Notes: generated from the sequence alone by a model not told the origin. Positions 8,275 to 15,212 are shown, counted from the first letter of the stretch. The stretch: DNA of 64,000 nt from Microbacterium sp. lyk4-40-TSB-66 (GCF_030209475.1 NZ_JARVRW010000001.1:372001-436000), one strand, 5' to 3'. Program-made: numbers and translations.

Positions 8275-9345
8275 ATGGCCGTCGAACGAGAGAACCTGCT
8301 GCGTGTCACCCGCATCTACACGGAGGACGGGGCTCTCGACCTCGAGCGCGGCCGCGAGATCGTCGCCCGGTGGCCGAATGCCGAGATCGTTCCGATCGCC
8401 TCCCACTGGCAGATCCCCGAGGTGCACGGCGACGAGACGAATGTCGCCCGGTGGGTGCGCATCAAGACCGAGGCGCTCGTGCTGGGTGTGAAGAAGAGCG
8501 TCGCGACGCGGGTGAACGGCCGCTCCGCCGACTTCATCGCCCCGTCGCTGTCGAACGGCTGCGCGATGGCGTGCGTGTACTGCTACGTCCCGCGGCGAAA
8601 GGGGTACAGCAACCCCATCACCGTCTTCGCCAACATCGAGCAGATCACGCGCCACCTCGCGCGACACGTGGCCGCGCGTGGACTGAAAACCGAGCCGAAC
8701 CAGTGCGACTCAGAGGCGTGGGTCTACGACATCGGGGAGAACGGCGACTGCTCGGTCGACGCGATGATCAGCGAGAACGTGCGCGATGTGTGCGACCTGT
8801 TCCGGATGACGCCCACAGCCAAGGCGTCATTCGCGACGAAGTTCGTCAACCGCGACATGCTGGAGTGGGATCCTGCGGGGCGCACGCGCATCCGTTTCTC
8901 TCTGATGCCGGCCGCGACGGCGCGCGTCACCGACCTGCGCACGTCGCCGATGACCGAGCGCATCGCCGCCATCAACGACTTCGTCGACGCGGGCTACGAG
9001 GTGCACGTCAACTTCTCGCCGGTGATCCTGACGCCGACGTGGCTCCACGATTGGGCAGAGCTTTTCGACCAGCTGGATTCGGCCCTGCACGCACGCGCAA
9101 AAGAACAGTTGGCGTGCGAGGTCATCTTCCTCACGCACAATGAAGGCCTTCACGACGTCAACCTCGGCTGGCATCCGAAGGGCGAAGAGCTGCTGTGGAC
9201 GCCGTCCATACAGGAGCCGAAACGCTCGCAGAACGGAGCCGAGAACGTGCGTTACCGGCACCCGCTCAAGGCGCAGAGCGTTGCGGCGCTGACCGATCTC
9301 ATCGCCCGGCGGCTGCCGTACTGCACGGTGCGTTACGCGTTCTGA
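8275..9345 (+). CDS. Spore photoproduct lyase family radical SAM protein
   Basis: A 356-residue radical SAM protein. The iron-sulfur cluster motif CAMACVYC matches the CxxxCxxC form of spore photoproduct lyase, and it is followed by YVPRRKGYSNPITVF. Family members in Bacillus reverse the UV-induced spore photoproduct in DNA. This organism group does not form spores, so the substrate may be another thymine lesion or RNA/DNA adduct; that is inference. It follows the Nei-type glycosylase gene by 9 nt, which strengthens a DNA-repair role. Its stop lies 4 nt from the end of a convergent small gene, leaving no room for a separate terminator. Confidence 0.88.
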   Translation: MAVERENLLRVTRIYTEDGALDLERGREIVARWPNAEIVPIASHWQIPEVHGDETNVARWVRIKTEALVLGVKKSVATRVNGRSADFIAPSLSNGCAMACVYCYVPRRKGYSNPITVFANIEQITRHLARHVAARGLKTEPNQCDSEAWVYDIGENGDCSVDAMISENVRDVCDLFRMTPTAKASFATKFVNRDMLEWDPAGRTRIRFSLMPAATARVTDLRTSPMTERIAAINDFVDAGYEVHVNFSPVILTPTWLHDWAELFDQLDSALHARAKEQLACEVIFLTHNEGLHDVNLGWHPKGEELLWTPSIQEPKRSQNGAENVRYRHPLKAQSVAALTDLIARRLPYCTVRYAF

Positions 9346-9349
9346 GTCC

Positions 9350-9520
9350 TCAACCGATGTCTCCGGTGGGGGAACCACCCGTGTCGGAGGCGTCGTCAGC
9401 GGCCTTCTGAGCCGCAGCGCCCTCTTCGGGTGATTCGCTTCCGGCGCCGTTCGACGATTCGTCGGGTGCTGCCGCGTGGTCGTCGTGCGTGTTGTCCGAC
9501 TGACCGTCGTGGTGCGTCAT
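9350..9520 (-). CDS. Small acidic hypothetical protein
   Basis: A 56-residue protein beginning MTHHDGQSDNTHDDH, with a His/Asp-rich start, an acidic low-complexity centre (SPEEGAAAQKAADDA) and no hydrophobic segment. It should be soluble and disordered. I chose the ATG at 9518-9520 because GGAG lies 7 nt upstream on the minus strand; an in-frame ATG 15 nt further up has no such site. Its stop abuts the convergent radical SAM gene. Composition is like that of the protein at 14235. Function unknown. Confidence 0.6.
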   Translation of the reverse strand: MTHHDGQSDNTHDDHAAAPDESSNGAGSESPEEGAAAQKAADDASDTGGSPTGDIG

Positions 9521-9630
9521 GGTTTCTCCGTCCATCGTGCTTGGATCACCGACGCTGACACGTCGTCCCTGTGGTGTCCAGGGGATGGACGAGTTGCCCG
9601 CGTGCGCCGGTGTCAGCGCCGTGTCTCACG

Positions 9631-9972
9631 TCAGAGGTACGGCGCGAGGGCGCCGGCCGTCAGACCGAGCGCGAGAGCCGTGCCCCCGAGCGCGGTCGCG
9701 GCCGCCAGGGACGCCCGGTCGAGCAGACGCCGCCGCGACACGTTCGCGGGGTGCGTGGTCGACCGCAGCGACGACTTGGCGCTGTCGAGCGTGTCGTAAC
9801 GACCGATGGGGATGCCGTGCGCGTCGCGCGCGACGAATCCTCCCGCCACCGCGTCGACGCAGCCGAAGTACTCGCCGCCGCGGTGAGCGACCCAGAATCC
9901 CGTGTCGACTTTCGCCCAGAGGACGCGCGCCGACGACAGAGGTGTCGGGGAGGGGGAGACTGCGGAGGTCAT
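9631..9972 (-). CDS. Hypothetical membrane-anchored protein
   Basis: A 113-residue protein. Residues about 18-70 contain aromatic and Gly-rich sequence (VDTGFWVAHRGGEYFGCVDAV) ending in YDTLDSAKSSL. A basic stretch (VSRRRLLDR) and one hydrophobic segment rich in Ala, Leu and Gly close the C-terminus, so it is probably a tail-anchored membrane protein with its N-terminus inside. The ATG follows the stop of the DUF7882 gene by 1 nt, so both come from one messenger. No family is recognised with confidence. Confidence 0.6.
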   Translation of the reverse strand: MTSAVSPSPTPLSSARVLWAKVDTGFWVAHRGGEYFGCVDAVAGGFVARDAHGIPIGRYDTLDSAKSSLRSTTHPANVSRRRLLDRASLAAATALGGTALALGLTAGALAPYL

Positions 9973-9973
9973 G

Positions 9974-10357
9974 TCAGGCCGCCACACGGAGCGCGGCGGG
10001 ACGCGGCGCGGATGCGGCCGCGCTTCGTGCGGGGGCGCGGGTGTGCGTCTGAGCCGTGGGGATCTCGGCGGTCAGGTCCACGATGAGCCCGGCCGACGAG
10101 TTGGCCATGTCGGCCATGTCCTTCAGGGCGGCGGAGTTCAGCGCCTCCGGCTCGGCGGCGTCGAAGACGAAGCGAAGAGGGATCGCCGGCTGCAGCCAGA
10201 GGGTGGAACGACCGGGGGTGCCGTCGACGTGGATCCAGCTGAGGGTGAAGCTCTCGCTGCGGCGGAGCTTGGTGGTGGCGACCACCTTGAGGTGGGAGAG
10301 CAGTCGGTCGGGGATCCGGATCGATTCCGTCGACGTTCCGTAGAAAAGGTGGCCCAT
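9974..10357 (-). CDS. DUF7882 family protein
   Basis: A 127-residue protein starting MGHLFYGTSTESIRIPDRLL with LSHLKVVATTKLRRSESFTL following. This is the pattern of a Microbacteriaceae-specific family now called DUF7882. Database entries for the family are sometimes labelled ATP-dependent DNA ligase, but nothing of a ligase (no KxDG motif, far too short) is present here. The C-terminal 25 residues are Ala/Arg/Pro-rich. It is divergent from the MarR gene and may be under that regulator's operator at 10406-10427. GAAGGGAGC lies before the ATG. Function unknown. Confidence 0.75.
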   Translation of the reverse strand: MGHLFYGTSTESIRIPDRLLSHLKVVATTKLRRSESFTLSWIHVDGTPGRSTLWLQPAIPLRFVFDAAEPEALNSAALKDMADMANSSAGLIVDLTAEIPTAQTHTRAPARSAAASAPRPAALRVAA

Positions 10358-10405
10358 GGGGTGCTCCCTTCGAAAGCGATTAGCTGTGCTGAGAACATAC
10401 TCGCT

Positions 10406-10445
10406 TAGTAACTAGTTTGCCTAACTATTATTTCCGCTGTATAGT
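10406..10445 (+). promoter_or_regulatory. marR promoter with overlapping operator-like inverted repeats
   Basis: On the plus strand TTGCCT (10417-10422) and TATAGT (10440-10445) are separated by 17 nt, a good housekeeping promoter for the MarR gene. Two inverted repeats overlap the -35 box: TAGTAACTA at 10406-10414, and TAGTT-5 nt-AACTA at 10413-10427. This AT-rich island between divergent genes is the likely binding site of the MarR protein itself, so autoregulation and control of the DUF7882 gene are probable. Confidence 0.7.
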
Positions 10446-10470
10446 CGCGATACGAGCGGAGGAGTGTGAC

Positions 10471-11025
10471 ATGACAGACGTCGACACCACGCCTCGTGCA
10501 CCCGCGATGGCGCCCCCCGACGGTGAGATGACGTACTGGTATGGCGACGAGCCGGCCGACCGTCGTCAACGAAGCAAAGCCGTGCTCGAGTCCCTCCGCG
10601 TCTATCGCGCCGCCGAGGTCGCCATGCGACGGCGCACCCGCGATTCGATGTCGATGGGCGAGAACGAGCTCCTCGTGTTGCGCTACCTGCTTCGCGACCC
10701 GAAACGACAGGTCCGTCCAGGTGAGCTCACCCGATACCTCGGGCTCTCGACGGCCTCCACGACGGCGATCCTCGATCGGCTCGAACGCTCCGGGCACATC
10801 ACCCGCTCCGCGAACCCCGACGACCGCCGCAGCATCTTCATCGCGGTGACGCCGCGCGCCGACGCGGAGGTCCGGCAGACGCTGGGGAACATGCACGATC
10901 GCATGCTGGCAGCGGTCATCGACATGACGCCCGACGAGTCGGCGGCTGTCGTCGCTTTCCTGCGACGCATGAGCGACGCCGTCGACGGTGTCGCCGCCGA
11001 GGCTCCCGCGGTCGATTCGCCGTGA
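10471..11025 (+). CDS. MarR family transcriptional regulator
   Basis: A winged-helix regulator of 184 aa. The helix-turn-helix is in PGELTRYLGLSTASTTAILDRLERSGHITR and the wing in the following NPDDRRSIFIAVT, both typical of MarR proteins. The C-terminal helices would form the dimer interface. GCGGAGGAG precedes the ATG at 10471; an in-frame ATG 54 nt further upstream falls in the promoter and was rejected. The stop overlaps the GTG of a 59-codon gene. The upstream inverted repeats suggest it represses its own promoter and perhaps the divergent DUF7882 operon. Its effector is unknown. Confidence 0.9.
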   Translation: MTDVDTTPRAPAMAPPDGEMTYWYGDEPADRRQRSKAVLESLRVYRAAEVAMRRRTRDSMSMGENELLVLRYLLRDPKRQVRPGELTRYLGLSTASTTAILDRLERSGHITRSANPDDRRSIFIAVTPRADAEVRQTLGNMHDRMLAAVIDMTPDESAAVVAFLRRMSDAVDGVAAEAPAVDSP

Positions 11026-11201
11026 TCTACGTGCTCGTCGGCGGCCCGCGCGACGGACAACACGTGGATGACCTTCCCCGCGGCTACCGCCTGTCGCTCA
11101 GCGATCCTCAGCCCGAACCGTTCGGCGACTTCGACACGGTGCGCGCTGTGTGGTTCGAGCTCGATGAGGCGATGTTCCGCTCATCCCAGCGCAGGGGATG
11201 A
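11022..11201 (+). CDS. Small hypothetical protein coupled to marR
   Basis: A 59-codon frame starting at GTG 11022, which overlaps the marR stop (GTGA), and ending at TGA 11199-11201. It encodes a protein beginning VIYVLVGGPRDGQHVDDLP, with a later AVWFELDEAMFRSS. The short overlap, coding-like composition and lack of any other gene here support translation by coupling. There is no membrane segment. It belongs to no family I recognise; the GGPRDG start is seen in small phage-like or actinobacterial hypothetical proteins. Function unknown. Confidence 0.6.
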   Translation: MIYVLVGGPRDGQHVDDLPRGYRLSLSDPQPEPFGDFDTVRAVWFELDEAMFRSSQRRG

Positions 11202-11271
11202 GACGTACCCCACCGGTCGCCTCCCGGCAACCCACCCCCCTCGCCGCATGATCGGACCACAGGGTGGGGGA

Positions 11272-11628
11272 ATGCGATGCGTGACCTATGCCGGCGAGAC
11301 CGTGATGACCACCGACGACGTCGCCGCGTCGCTCATCGAATTGACCGCCGCGGTGGCGAAAGAGGGGCAGGCCGAAGCGGTCAGCATCCCCATCGTCACC
11401 GATGCGAAGAAGGTCGCCCAGGCGGAGCTGGTGATCGGCGTCGGCAACGACGTGCTGTCCGCGCCGCTGGACTGGGACGACGAGGAGCCCGACTTCACCG
11501 CCGCGGCTCAGGAACTGCGCACACACCGTCTCTTCCCCCGGGCGCACCTTCGCGCCGTCGAGCCCGATCCCGGCGCAGACGACGACGGACCGATCGACTG
11601 GGACTTCGACCAGCCCACCCAGGCCTGA
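11272..11628 (+). CDS. Hypothetical protein, soluble and acidic
   Basis: A 118-residue protein starting MRCVTYAGETVMTTDDVA. A helix-rich N-terminal half (SLIELTAAVAKEGQAEAV) is followed by strands (VSIPIVTDAKK, AELVIGVGNDVLSAP), then an acidic tail (DDEEPDF and DPGADDDGPIDWDFD). The internal sequence looks like a conserved Microbacteriaceae protein of unknown role. I chose the ATG at 11272, which follows a GGGTGGGGG purine run; the frame extends further upstream but with non-coding character. It stands alone between the marR pair and the mini-gene at 11750. Confidence 0.7.
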   Translation: MRCVTYAGETVMTTDDVAASLIELTAAVAKEGQAEAVSIPIVTDAKKVAQAELVIGVGNDVLSAPLDWDDEEPDFTAAAQELRTHRLFPRAHLRAVEPDPGADDDGPIDWDFDQPTQA

Positions 11629-11672
11629 GCCCTGCGCGGGTGAACCGCGGGATGACGCGCCGAGAGATCGCC

Positions 11673-11702
11673 TTGCGGGGTGCTCTCTGCATCCGCTACG
11701 TT
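11673..11702 (+). promoter_or_regulatory. Promoter of the 28-codon mini-gene
   Basis: TTGCGG (11673-11678) and TACGTT (11697-11702) are 18 nt apart, a fair sigma-A type promoter. Transcription would start near 11709, about 40 nt before the short reading frame at 11750. Confidence 0.55.
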
Positions 11703-11749
11703 CACTAGTCCGTGCCAATCGGCGCGACGAGTCGAGAGGAGACGAGGCC

Positions 11750-11836
11750 ATGACCGCGAATCGCGATCTGCGTCCGGAGCAGCAGCAGTACCTGCCGTTC
11801 CTCCCCTCGTCGTACCCTCCGGCGCCGGTCGTCTAG
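11750..11836 (+). CDS. 28-residue peptide gene, candidate leader peptide for rtcB
   Basis: A 28-codon frame with an excellent ribosome site (GAGAGGAGACGAGG ending 3 nt before the ATG). The peptide starts MTANRDLRPEQQQYLP and ends SSYPPAPVV, so it is Gln/Pro-rich with a PP pair near the end. It has no signal peptide. A promoter lies upstream and an intrinsic terminator begins 14 nt after the stop codon, then rtcB follows. This layout fits either a free-standing micro-gene or a leader peptide whose translation decides readthrough into rtcB. I favour a real translated product because of the ribosome site; the role is inference. Confidence 0.6.
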   Translation: MTANRDLRPEQQQYLPFLPSSYPPAPVV

Positions 11837-11850
11837 ACACCGTCTTCTCA

Positions 11851-11884
11851 CGCCCCGCACCGTCAGGTCGGGGCGTTTCTCTTT
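11851..11884 (+). terminator. Intrinsic terminator after the mini-gene (possible attenuator)
   Basis: CGCCCCG (11851-11857) pairs with CGGGGCG (11869-11875); ACC/GGT extend the stem around a bulged C and a GTCA loop. The T-rich run TTTCTCTTT follows at 11876-11884. A 12-bp palindrome CCACTCGAGTGG (11885-11896) comes straight after. It stands between the 28-codon gene and rtcB. Confidence 0.8.
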
Positions 11885-11961
11885 CCACTCGAGTGGGGGA
11901 GTGTGCCCTGATCTGTGGCTCACTCACCGCGCAGCAGCGCATCACACGAAGGAAAGGATCC

Positions 11962-13131
11962 ATGCAGAAGCTCACCGAACGACTGGTGTCGTGGGCGAGC
12001 CTGATCGATGACAAGACCATCGAACAGGCCCGCACCTCGTCGCGCATGCCGTTCATCTACCCTCACCTGGCCCTCATGCCCGATGCCCACCTCGGCCTCG
12101 GTGCGACGGTCGGTTCGGTCATCCCGACGCGCGGGGCCATCATGCCCGCGGCCGTCGGGGTCGACATCGGCTGCGGCATGATCGCCGTCAGGACCCAGTT
12201 CGCGGCCGCCGACCTCGCCGGTCGCGACCTCGCAGAGCTCCGCCAGCAGATCGAGCGCGCCATCCCGCTCTCGGCCGGACGCGACAACCGCAAGATCGTC
12301 GCCACCGCCGAGCCGCGCATCGCCGAGCTCGAGGCGCTCGCCGAGAAGGCCGAGTTCGACCCGTCGTCGTACGCCGGCCATTGGCGCAACCAGCTCGGTT
12401 CGCTGGGCAGTGGCAACCACTTCATCGAGATCTCGCTCGACGAGGACGACGACGTGTGGATGTTCCTGCACTCGGGGTCCCGTGGCGTGGGAAACCGCAT
12501 CGCGCAGCACCACATCAAGGTGGCGCAGCGCCTCGCGCAGCAGTGGTGGATCGAGCTCCCGCATCCCGATCTCGCGTACCTGGCCGAGGGTACGCCCGAG
12601 TTCGACCGGTACATCCGCGAACTGCGGTGGGCGCAGCACTTCGCCCTGCTCAATCGGGAGGAGATGATGGACCGGGTGGCGAATCAGCTGGGTCGGTTCC
12701 TCGACGCCTCCATCGACGAGCGCGAGCGGATCAACTGCCACCACAACTTCACCGAGTCCGAGAGGCACTTCGGCAAGCAGGTATGGGTCTCACGCAAGGG
12801 CGCGATCATGGCCGACGCCGGACGTCCGGGCCTCATCCCGGGATCGATGGGGACGGCCTCGTACGTGGTCGAAGGTCGGGGCAACCCGGTCGCCTTGAAC
12901 TCGTCCCCGCACGGTGCGGGTCGGGAGTACTCGCGGTCGGCGGCGCGCAAGACCTTCACGCACGAGCAGCTGCGTGAGGCGATGACGGGCATCGAGTACC
13001 GCGACACAGACGCGTTCATCGACGAGATCCCCCAGGCGTACAAGCCGATCGACCGGGTGATGGCGGACGCCGCCGACCTGGTGACGGTCCGACACACGCT
13101 GCGACAGGTCGTGAACGTGAAGGGCGACTGA
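11962..13131 (+). CDS. rtcB: RNA-splicing ligase RtcB
   Basis: A GTP- and Mn-dependent RNA ligase of 389 aa that joins 2',3'-cyclic phosphate or 3'-phosphate ends to 5'-OH ends; in bacteria it repairs cleaved RNA. The metal-binding GVDIGCGM with Cys71 is present, as are GSGNHFIE, FLHSGSRGVG and the motif SSPHGAGREYSR, whose His (about residue 317) is the guanylylated nucleophile. AAGGAAAGG lies 4-12 nt before the ATG. No archease (rtcA/archease partner) gene is adjacent, and there is no sigma-54-type rtcR. Regulation may come from the upstream short ORF and terminator. Confidence 0.95.
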   Translation: MQKLTERLVSWASLIDDKTIEQARTSSRMPFIYPHLALMPDAHLGLGATVGSVIPTRGAIMPAAVGVDIGCGMIAVRTQFAAADLAGRDLAELRQQIERAIPLSAGRDNRKIVATAEPRIAELEALAEKAEFDPSSYAGHWRNQLGSLGSGNHFIEISLDEDDDVWMFLHSGSRGVGNRIAQHHIKVAQRLAQQWWIELPHPDLAYLAEGTPEFDRYIRELRWAQHFALLNREEMMDRVANQLGRFLDASIDERERINCHHNFTESERHFGKQVWVSRKGAIMADAGRPGLIPGSMGTASYVVEGRGNPVALNSSPHGAGREYSRSAARKTFTHEQLREAMTGIEYRDTDAFIDEIPQAYKPIDRVMADAADLVTVRHTLRQVVNVKGD

Positions 13132-13136
13132 GAGAG

Positions 13137-13167
13137 CGGATGCCACGGGGCGCCCCCGTGGCATCCG
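13137..13167 (+). terminator. Intrinsic terminator of rtcB
   Basis: CGGATGCCACGGGG (13137-13150) pairs perfectly with CCCCGTGGCATCCG (13154-13167) around a 3-nt loop, followed by TCTTCTC. The arms contain one copy of the GGATGCC motif and its complement. It also faces the convergent membrane gene ending at 13199. Confidence 0.88.
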
Positions 13168-13198
13168 TCTTCTCAACCGGTGTCGTGGCAGCCGGCCG

Positions 13199-13591
13199 TC
13201 AGATGCGCTCGGGGCGGTACCTGTCGTCGCTGAACCCGATGATGAGGTAGCCGACGACGTAGAGGAACACGAGCAGGAAGAGCGAGAACACCCAGCCGTG
13301 GCCGAAGGCGCGTCCGACCCGCAGCTGCACGATGATGTGGAACACGAATCCCACGATCGGGATGATGTAGAGCAGCGCGAACCACCCGGAGAACCCGGCG
13401 ATCTTCGTCAAGAAGACGATGTTGACGATCGGGATGATCGCGAGCCAGCCGGGGTGCCCGGCTTTGGTGAAGACCTTCCACAACGCCACGACCGTGAGGA
13501 CGTAGAGGGCGAAGGCGACGAACGACGTGGTGCCGCTCAGGGCGAAGATCGAGGTCTGATCGGTGATCGATGACGGCGACGAGGTCAGCAT
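13199..13591 (-). CDS. DUF5684-like small membrane protein
   Basis: A 130-residue protein with four hydrophobic helices and short loops. The stretch WKVFTKAGHPGWLAIIPIVN between the first two helices is the hallmark of the DUF5684 group, whose members occur widely in actinobacteria and Bacteroidota and have no known function. The C-terminal tail (DDRYRPERI) is short and charged. A second member with a long Gly/Pro tail is encoded at 51434. No operon partner. Start chosen at the first ATG; the preceding region shows no clear ribosome site. Confidence 0.75.
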   Translation of the reverse strand: MLTSSPSSITDQTSIFALSGTTSFVAFALYVLTVVALWKVFTKAGHPGWLAIIPIVNIVFLTKIAGFSGWFALLYIIPIVGFVFHIIVQLRVGRAFGHGWVFSLFLLVFLYVVGYLIIGFSDDRYRPERI

Positions 13592-13700
13592 GCGCTCATC
13601 GTAGGGCCCCGCCGTCGTGCGCGGAGTCTTCCGCTCGCGGGGCCGGCACGCGGTACCCGGGGTTACCCTCTGGGGAGGATGAGGGCACGGGCGGTGACGG

Positions 13701-14150
13701 ATGAGCGAGCGCAGGTTCGAGTGGGGCGGGTTGGGTGCCGACCGCGGTGATTACGTCACCGCGGCAGAGGCCCTCGCCATGCTCGAGGTGCTGTGCATCG
13801 CCCAGGCCGACCTGGCGGTCACGACAGCCCTGCGCAGCGGTGCTGCATGGGCGCGGTTCGAGCGGGATGAGCGTTGGGCGCTCGTGTCGACGCCCGGTTC
13901 CCGGTGGTTCTCGGTCGAGACCGACACGGGGCACCGCCTGCAGTTGGTCGACGCGAACTCGTCCAAGGATCAGAGCGCGCAGTTGCTGGCCGCGTACGTC
14001 GACATCGCCGAGGCCTACGTCCGCGGCGACGCCCGGCCGGCGCGCGGGCGGGGATGGGGCGGCTCGACCCTCACCATCGATGTGAACGGTCGTCGCGTGA
14101 TCCTGACGCAGCCCCTGGCCCGACGCGTTCGAGCGATGCTCGGTCGTTAG
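13701..14150 (+). CDS. Hypothetical protein
   Basis: A soluble 149-residue protein beginning MSERRFEWGGLGADRGDYV, with an amphipathic Ala/Leu-rich region (AAEALAMLEVLCIAQADLAV), a core of strands (WFSVETDTGHRLQLV) and a C-terminal strand-helix (LTIDVNGRRVILTQPLARR). No domain is recognised. It has no signal or membrane segment. It follows a 109-bp gap from the divergent DUF5684 gene, where both promoters must lie. Function unknown; codon use is normal for the region. Confidence 0.7.
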   Translation: MSERRFEWGGLGADRGDYVTAAEALAMLEVLCIAQADLAVTTALRSGAAWARFERDERWALVSTPGSRWFSVETDTGHRLQLVDANSSKDQSAQLLAAYVDIAEAYVRGDARPARGRGWGGSTLTIDVNGRRVILTQPLARRVRAMLGR

Positions 14151-14234
14151 GGCCGCCGGCCGTCGCGGTCAAGCCGCTGCATCCCGGTACATCACCTTGT
14201 CAGGCTGGGATTCCACGCGACGAAGGGACACCCC

Positions 14235-14420
14235 ATGAGCGACCCCCAGGACTCCACCCCCGCGGAGAACCCGACCGACGACGCCGGCGACCTCGGCGAC
14301 GACCCCACGGTTCGTCCGAGTCAGGAGAACGACCCCGAGGAGGCGTCGAAGGCTCCCACGAAGGACGACCCGAACGCCGACCACCGGGCCACCGGCATCG
14401 GGGTCATCGGCGACGAGTGA
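14235..14420 (+). CDS. Small acidic hypothetical protein
   Basis: A 61-residue, strongly acidic, Pro/Asp/Glu-rich protein (DDAGDLGDDPTV, ENDPEEASK) ending HRATGIGVIGDE. It has no hydrophobic segment and should be disordered. GAAGGGA is placed 6 nt before the ATG. Proteins of this size and style are common in Microbacterium and have no assigned role; similar ones lie at 3779 and 9350. It is the last gene before tRNA-Arg. Confidence 0.65.
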   Translation: MSDPQDSTPAENPTDDAGDLGDDPTVRPSQENDPEEASKAPTKDDPNADHRATGIGVIGDE

Positions 14421-14510
14421 TCCGGATGCAGCGGGGCGGCTGCCCGCGTCCGCGGCGCCGCCCCGTGCCGTCGGGGCTCGCCGTGCTGCGGTGATAACCT
14501 GAACCTGTCC

Positions 14511-14586
14511 GCCTCCGTAGCTCAGGGGATAGAGCGTTGGTTTCCGGTACCAAAGGTCGCTGGTTCGATTCCAGTCGGGGGCACCA
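14511..14586 (+). tRNA. tRNA-Arg (anticodon CCG)
   Basis: A complete cloverleaf: acceptor arm GCCTCCG/CGGGGGC (one T-G pair), D-arm GCTC...GAGC, anticodon stem TTGGT/ACCAA with loop TTCCGGT, so the anticodon CCG is at 14544-14546 and reads CGG (Arg). The T-arm has CTGG-TTCGATT-CCAG. The discriminator is A and the CCA end is encoded (14584-14586). Confidence 0.97.
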
Positions 14587-14590
14587 CCAC

Positions 14591-14623
14591 GAAGAGGCCG
14601 CGATCCACGATCGCGGCCTCTTC
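14591..14623. terminator. Intrinsic terminator after tRNA-Arg
   Basis: GAAGAGGCCGCGATC (14591-14605) pairs perfectly with GATCGCGGCCTCTTC (14609-14623) around CAC, starting 4 nt after the tRNA. It lies between the tRNA and a convergent minus-strand gene, so it can serve both. Confidence 0.88.
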
Positions 14624-14640
14624 GTTCGTCTCCGCTGCGC

Positions 14641-14838
14641 TCACCCCTCGTCGGTCACGGCCCCGGTCGGCTCGGCGTCGTCGACGGTGTGCTCGGAACC
14701 GAGTTCGTCGGCCGTGGCGCGCCCCTGATCGATCGCCTCCTCTTTGCTCGAGAAGCTGGCCGACAGCTCGGGGCGGCCCTCGACCGCATTCTCCCACTGG
14801 CCGCGGTTGGATCGGGTGGTCACGTCGTTCTGGCTCAT
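14641..14838 (-). CDS. DUF2188 family protein
   Basis: A 65-residue protein with the DUF2188 pattern: an N-terminal strand region containing GQWENAVEGRPELSASF, then a helix KEEAIDQGRATADELG. DUF2188 proteins are small stress-type proteins of unknown biochemistry, found across bacteria. The tail is acidic. I chose the ATG that gives MSQNDV; an upstream ATG three codons earlier is equally possible, and the ribosome site is weak for both. It is divergent from the DUF6458 gene, with a palindrome in between. Confidence 0.75.
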   Translation of the reverse strand: MSQNDVTTRSNRGQWENAVEGRPELSASFSSKEEAIDQGRATADELGSEHTVDDAEPTGAVTDEG

Positions 14839-14878
14839 GGCGTCCATGTCACACCCGATGCGGCGGAGTCGCACCCGT

Positions 14879-14897
14879 CTTGACAGGCATTGTCAAG
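14879..14897. promoter_or_regulatory. Perfect inverted repeat, candidate operator
   Basis: CTTGACA (14879-14885), GGCAT, TGTCAAG (14891-14897): 7-bp arms and a 5-nt spacer in the intergenic region between divergent DUF2188 and DUF6458 genes. TTGACA on either strand could act as a -35 element, so the site may bind a regulator controlling both directions. No regulator gene is adjacent. Confidence 0.5.
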
Positions 14898-14957
14898 AGC
14901 ATGACCGGTGGGGGGTGGTCCTTGCCATGCTGAGAACTCCTTCGAAAGGGGTCTGAC

Positions 14958-15212
14958 ATGAGCATCGGAGCCGGCATCGCCCTGTTCGTCATCGGGGCCA
15001 TCCTCGCCTTCGCGGTGAACCTTCCCAACGACTACGTCAGCCTGAGCATGATCGGCTACATCATGATGGGTGCCGGCGTCGTCGTCTTCCTGATCGGCAT
15101 CGTGCTGCTGATGAAGCGTCGTCAGACCGATACGGTCACGCGCACCGAGGGAGTGGGCGGGGCCCAGGTGACCCGTTCGACCACGCGATCGTCGAACGAC
15201 GATCTCGTCTGA
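14958..15212 (+). CDS. DUF6458 family two-helix membrane protein
   Basis: An 84-residue protein with two hydrophobic helices (residues about 3-20 and 30-50) joined by a short loop (NLPNDYVSLSM), then a basic stop-transfer MKRRQ and a hydrophilic tail. This is the DUF6458 family of actinobacteria, function unknown. GAAAGGGG precedes the ATG. The start of the kinase gene lies 31 nt downstream, so the two may be co-transcribed. Confidence 0.8.
   Translation: MSIGAGIALFVIGAILAFAVNLPNDYVSLSMIGYIMMGAGVVVFLIGIVLLMKRRQTDTVTRTEGVGGAQVTRSTTRSSNDDLV

Noticed and set aside
9974..10357. ATP-dependent DNA ligase
   Set aside because: Database-style label for DUF7882 proteins; no adenylation motif and only 127 aa.
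11962..13131. rtcB as part of an rtcA/archease or toxin-repair operon
   Set aside because: No partner gene is adjacent; flanking genes are unrelated membrane and small proteins.
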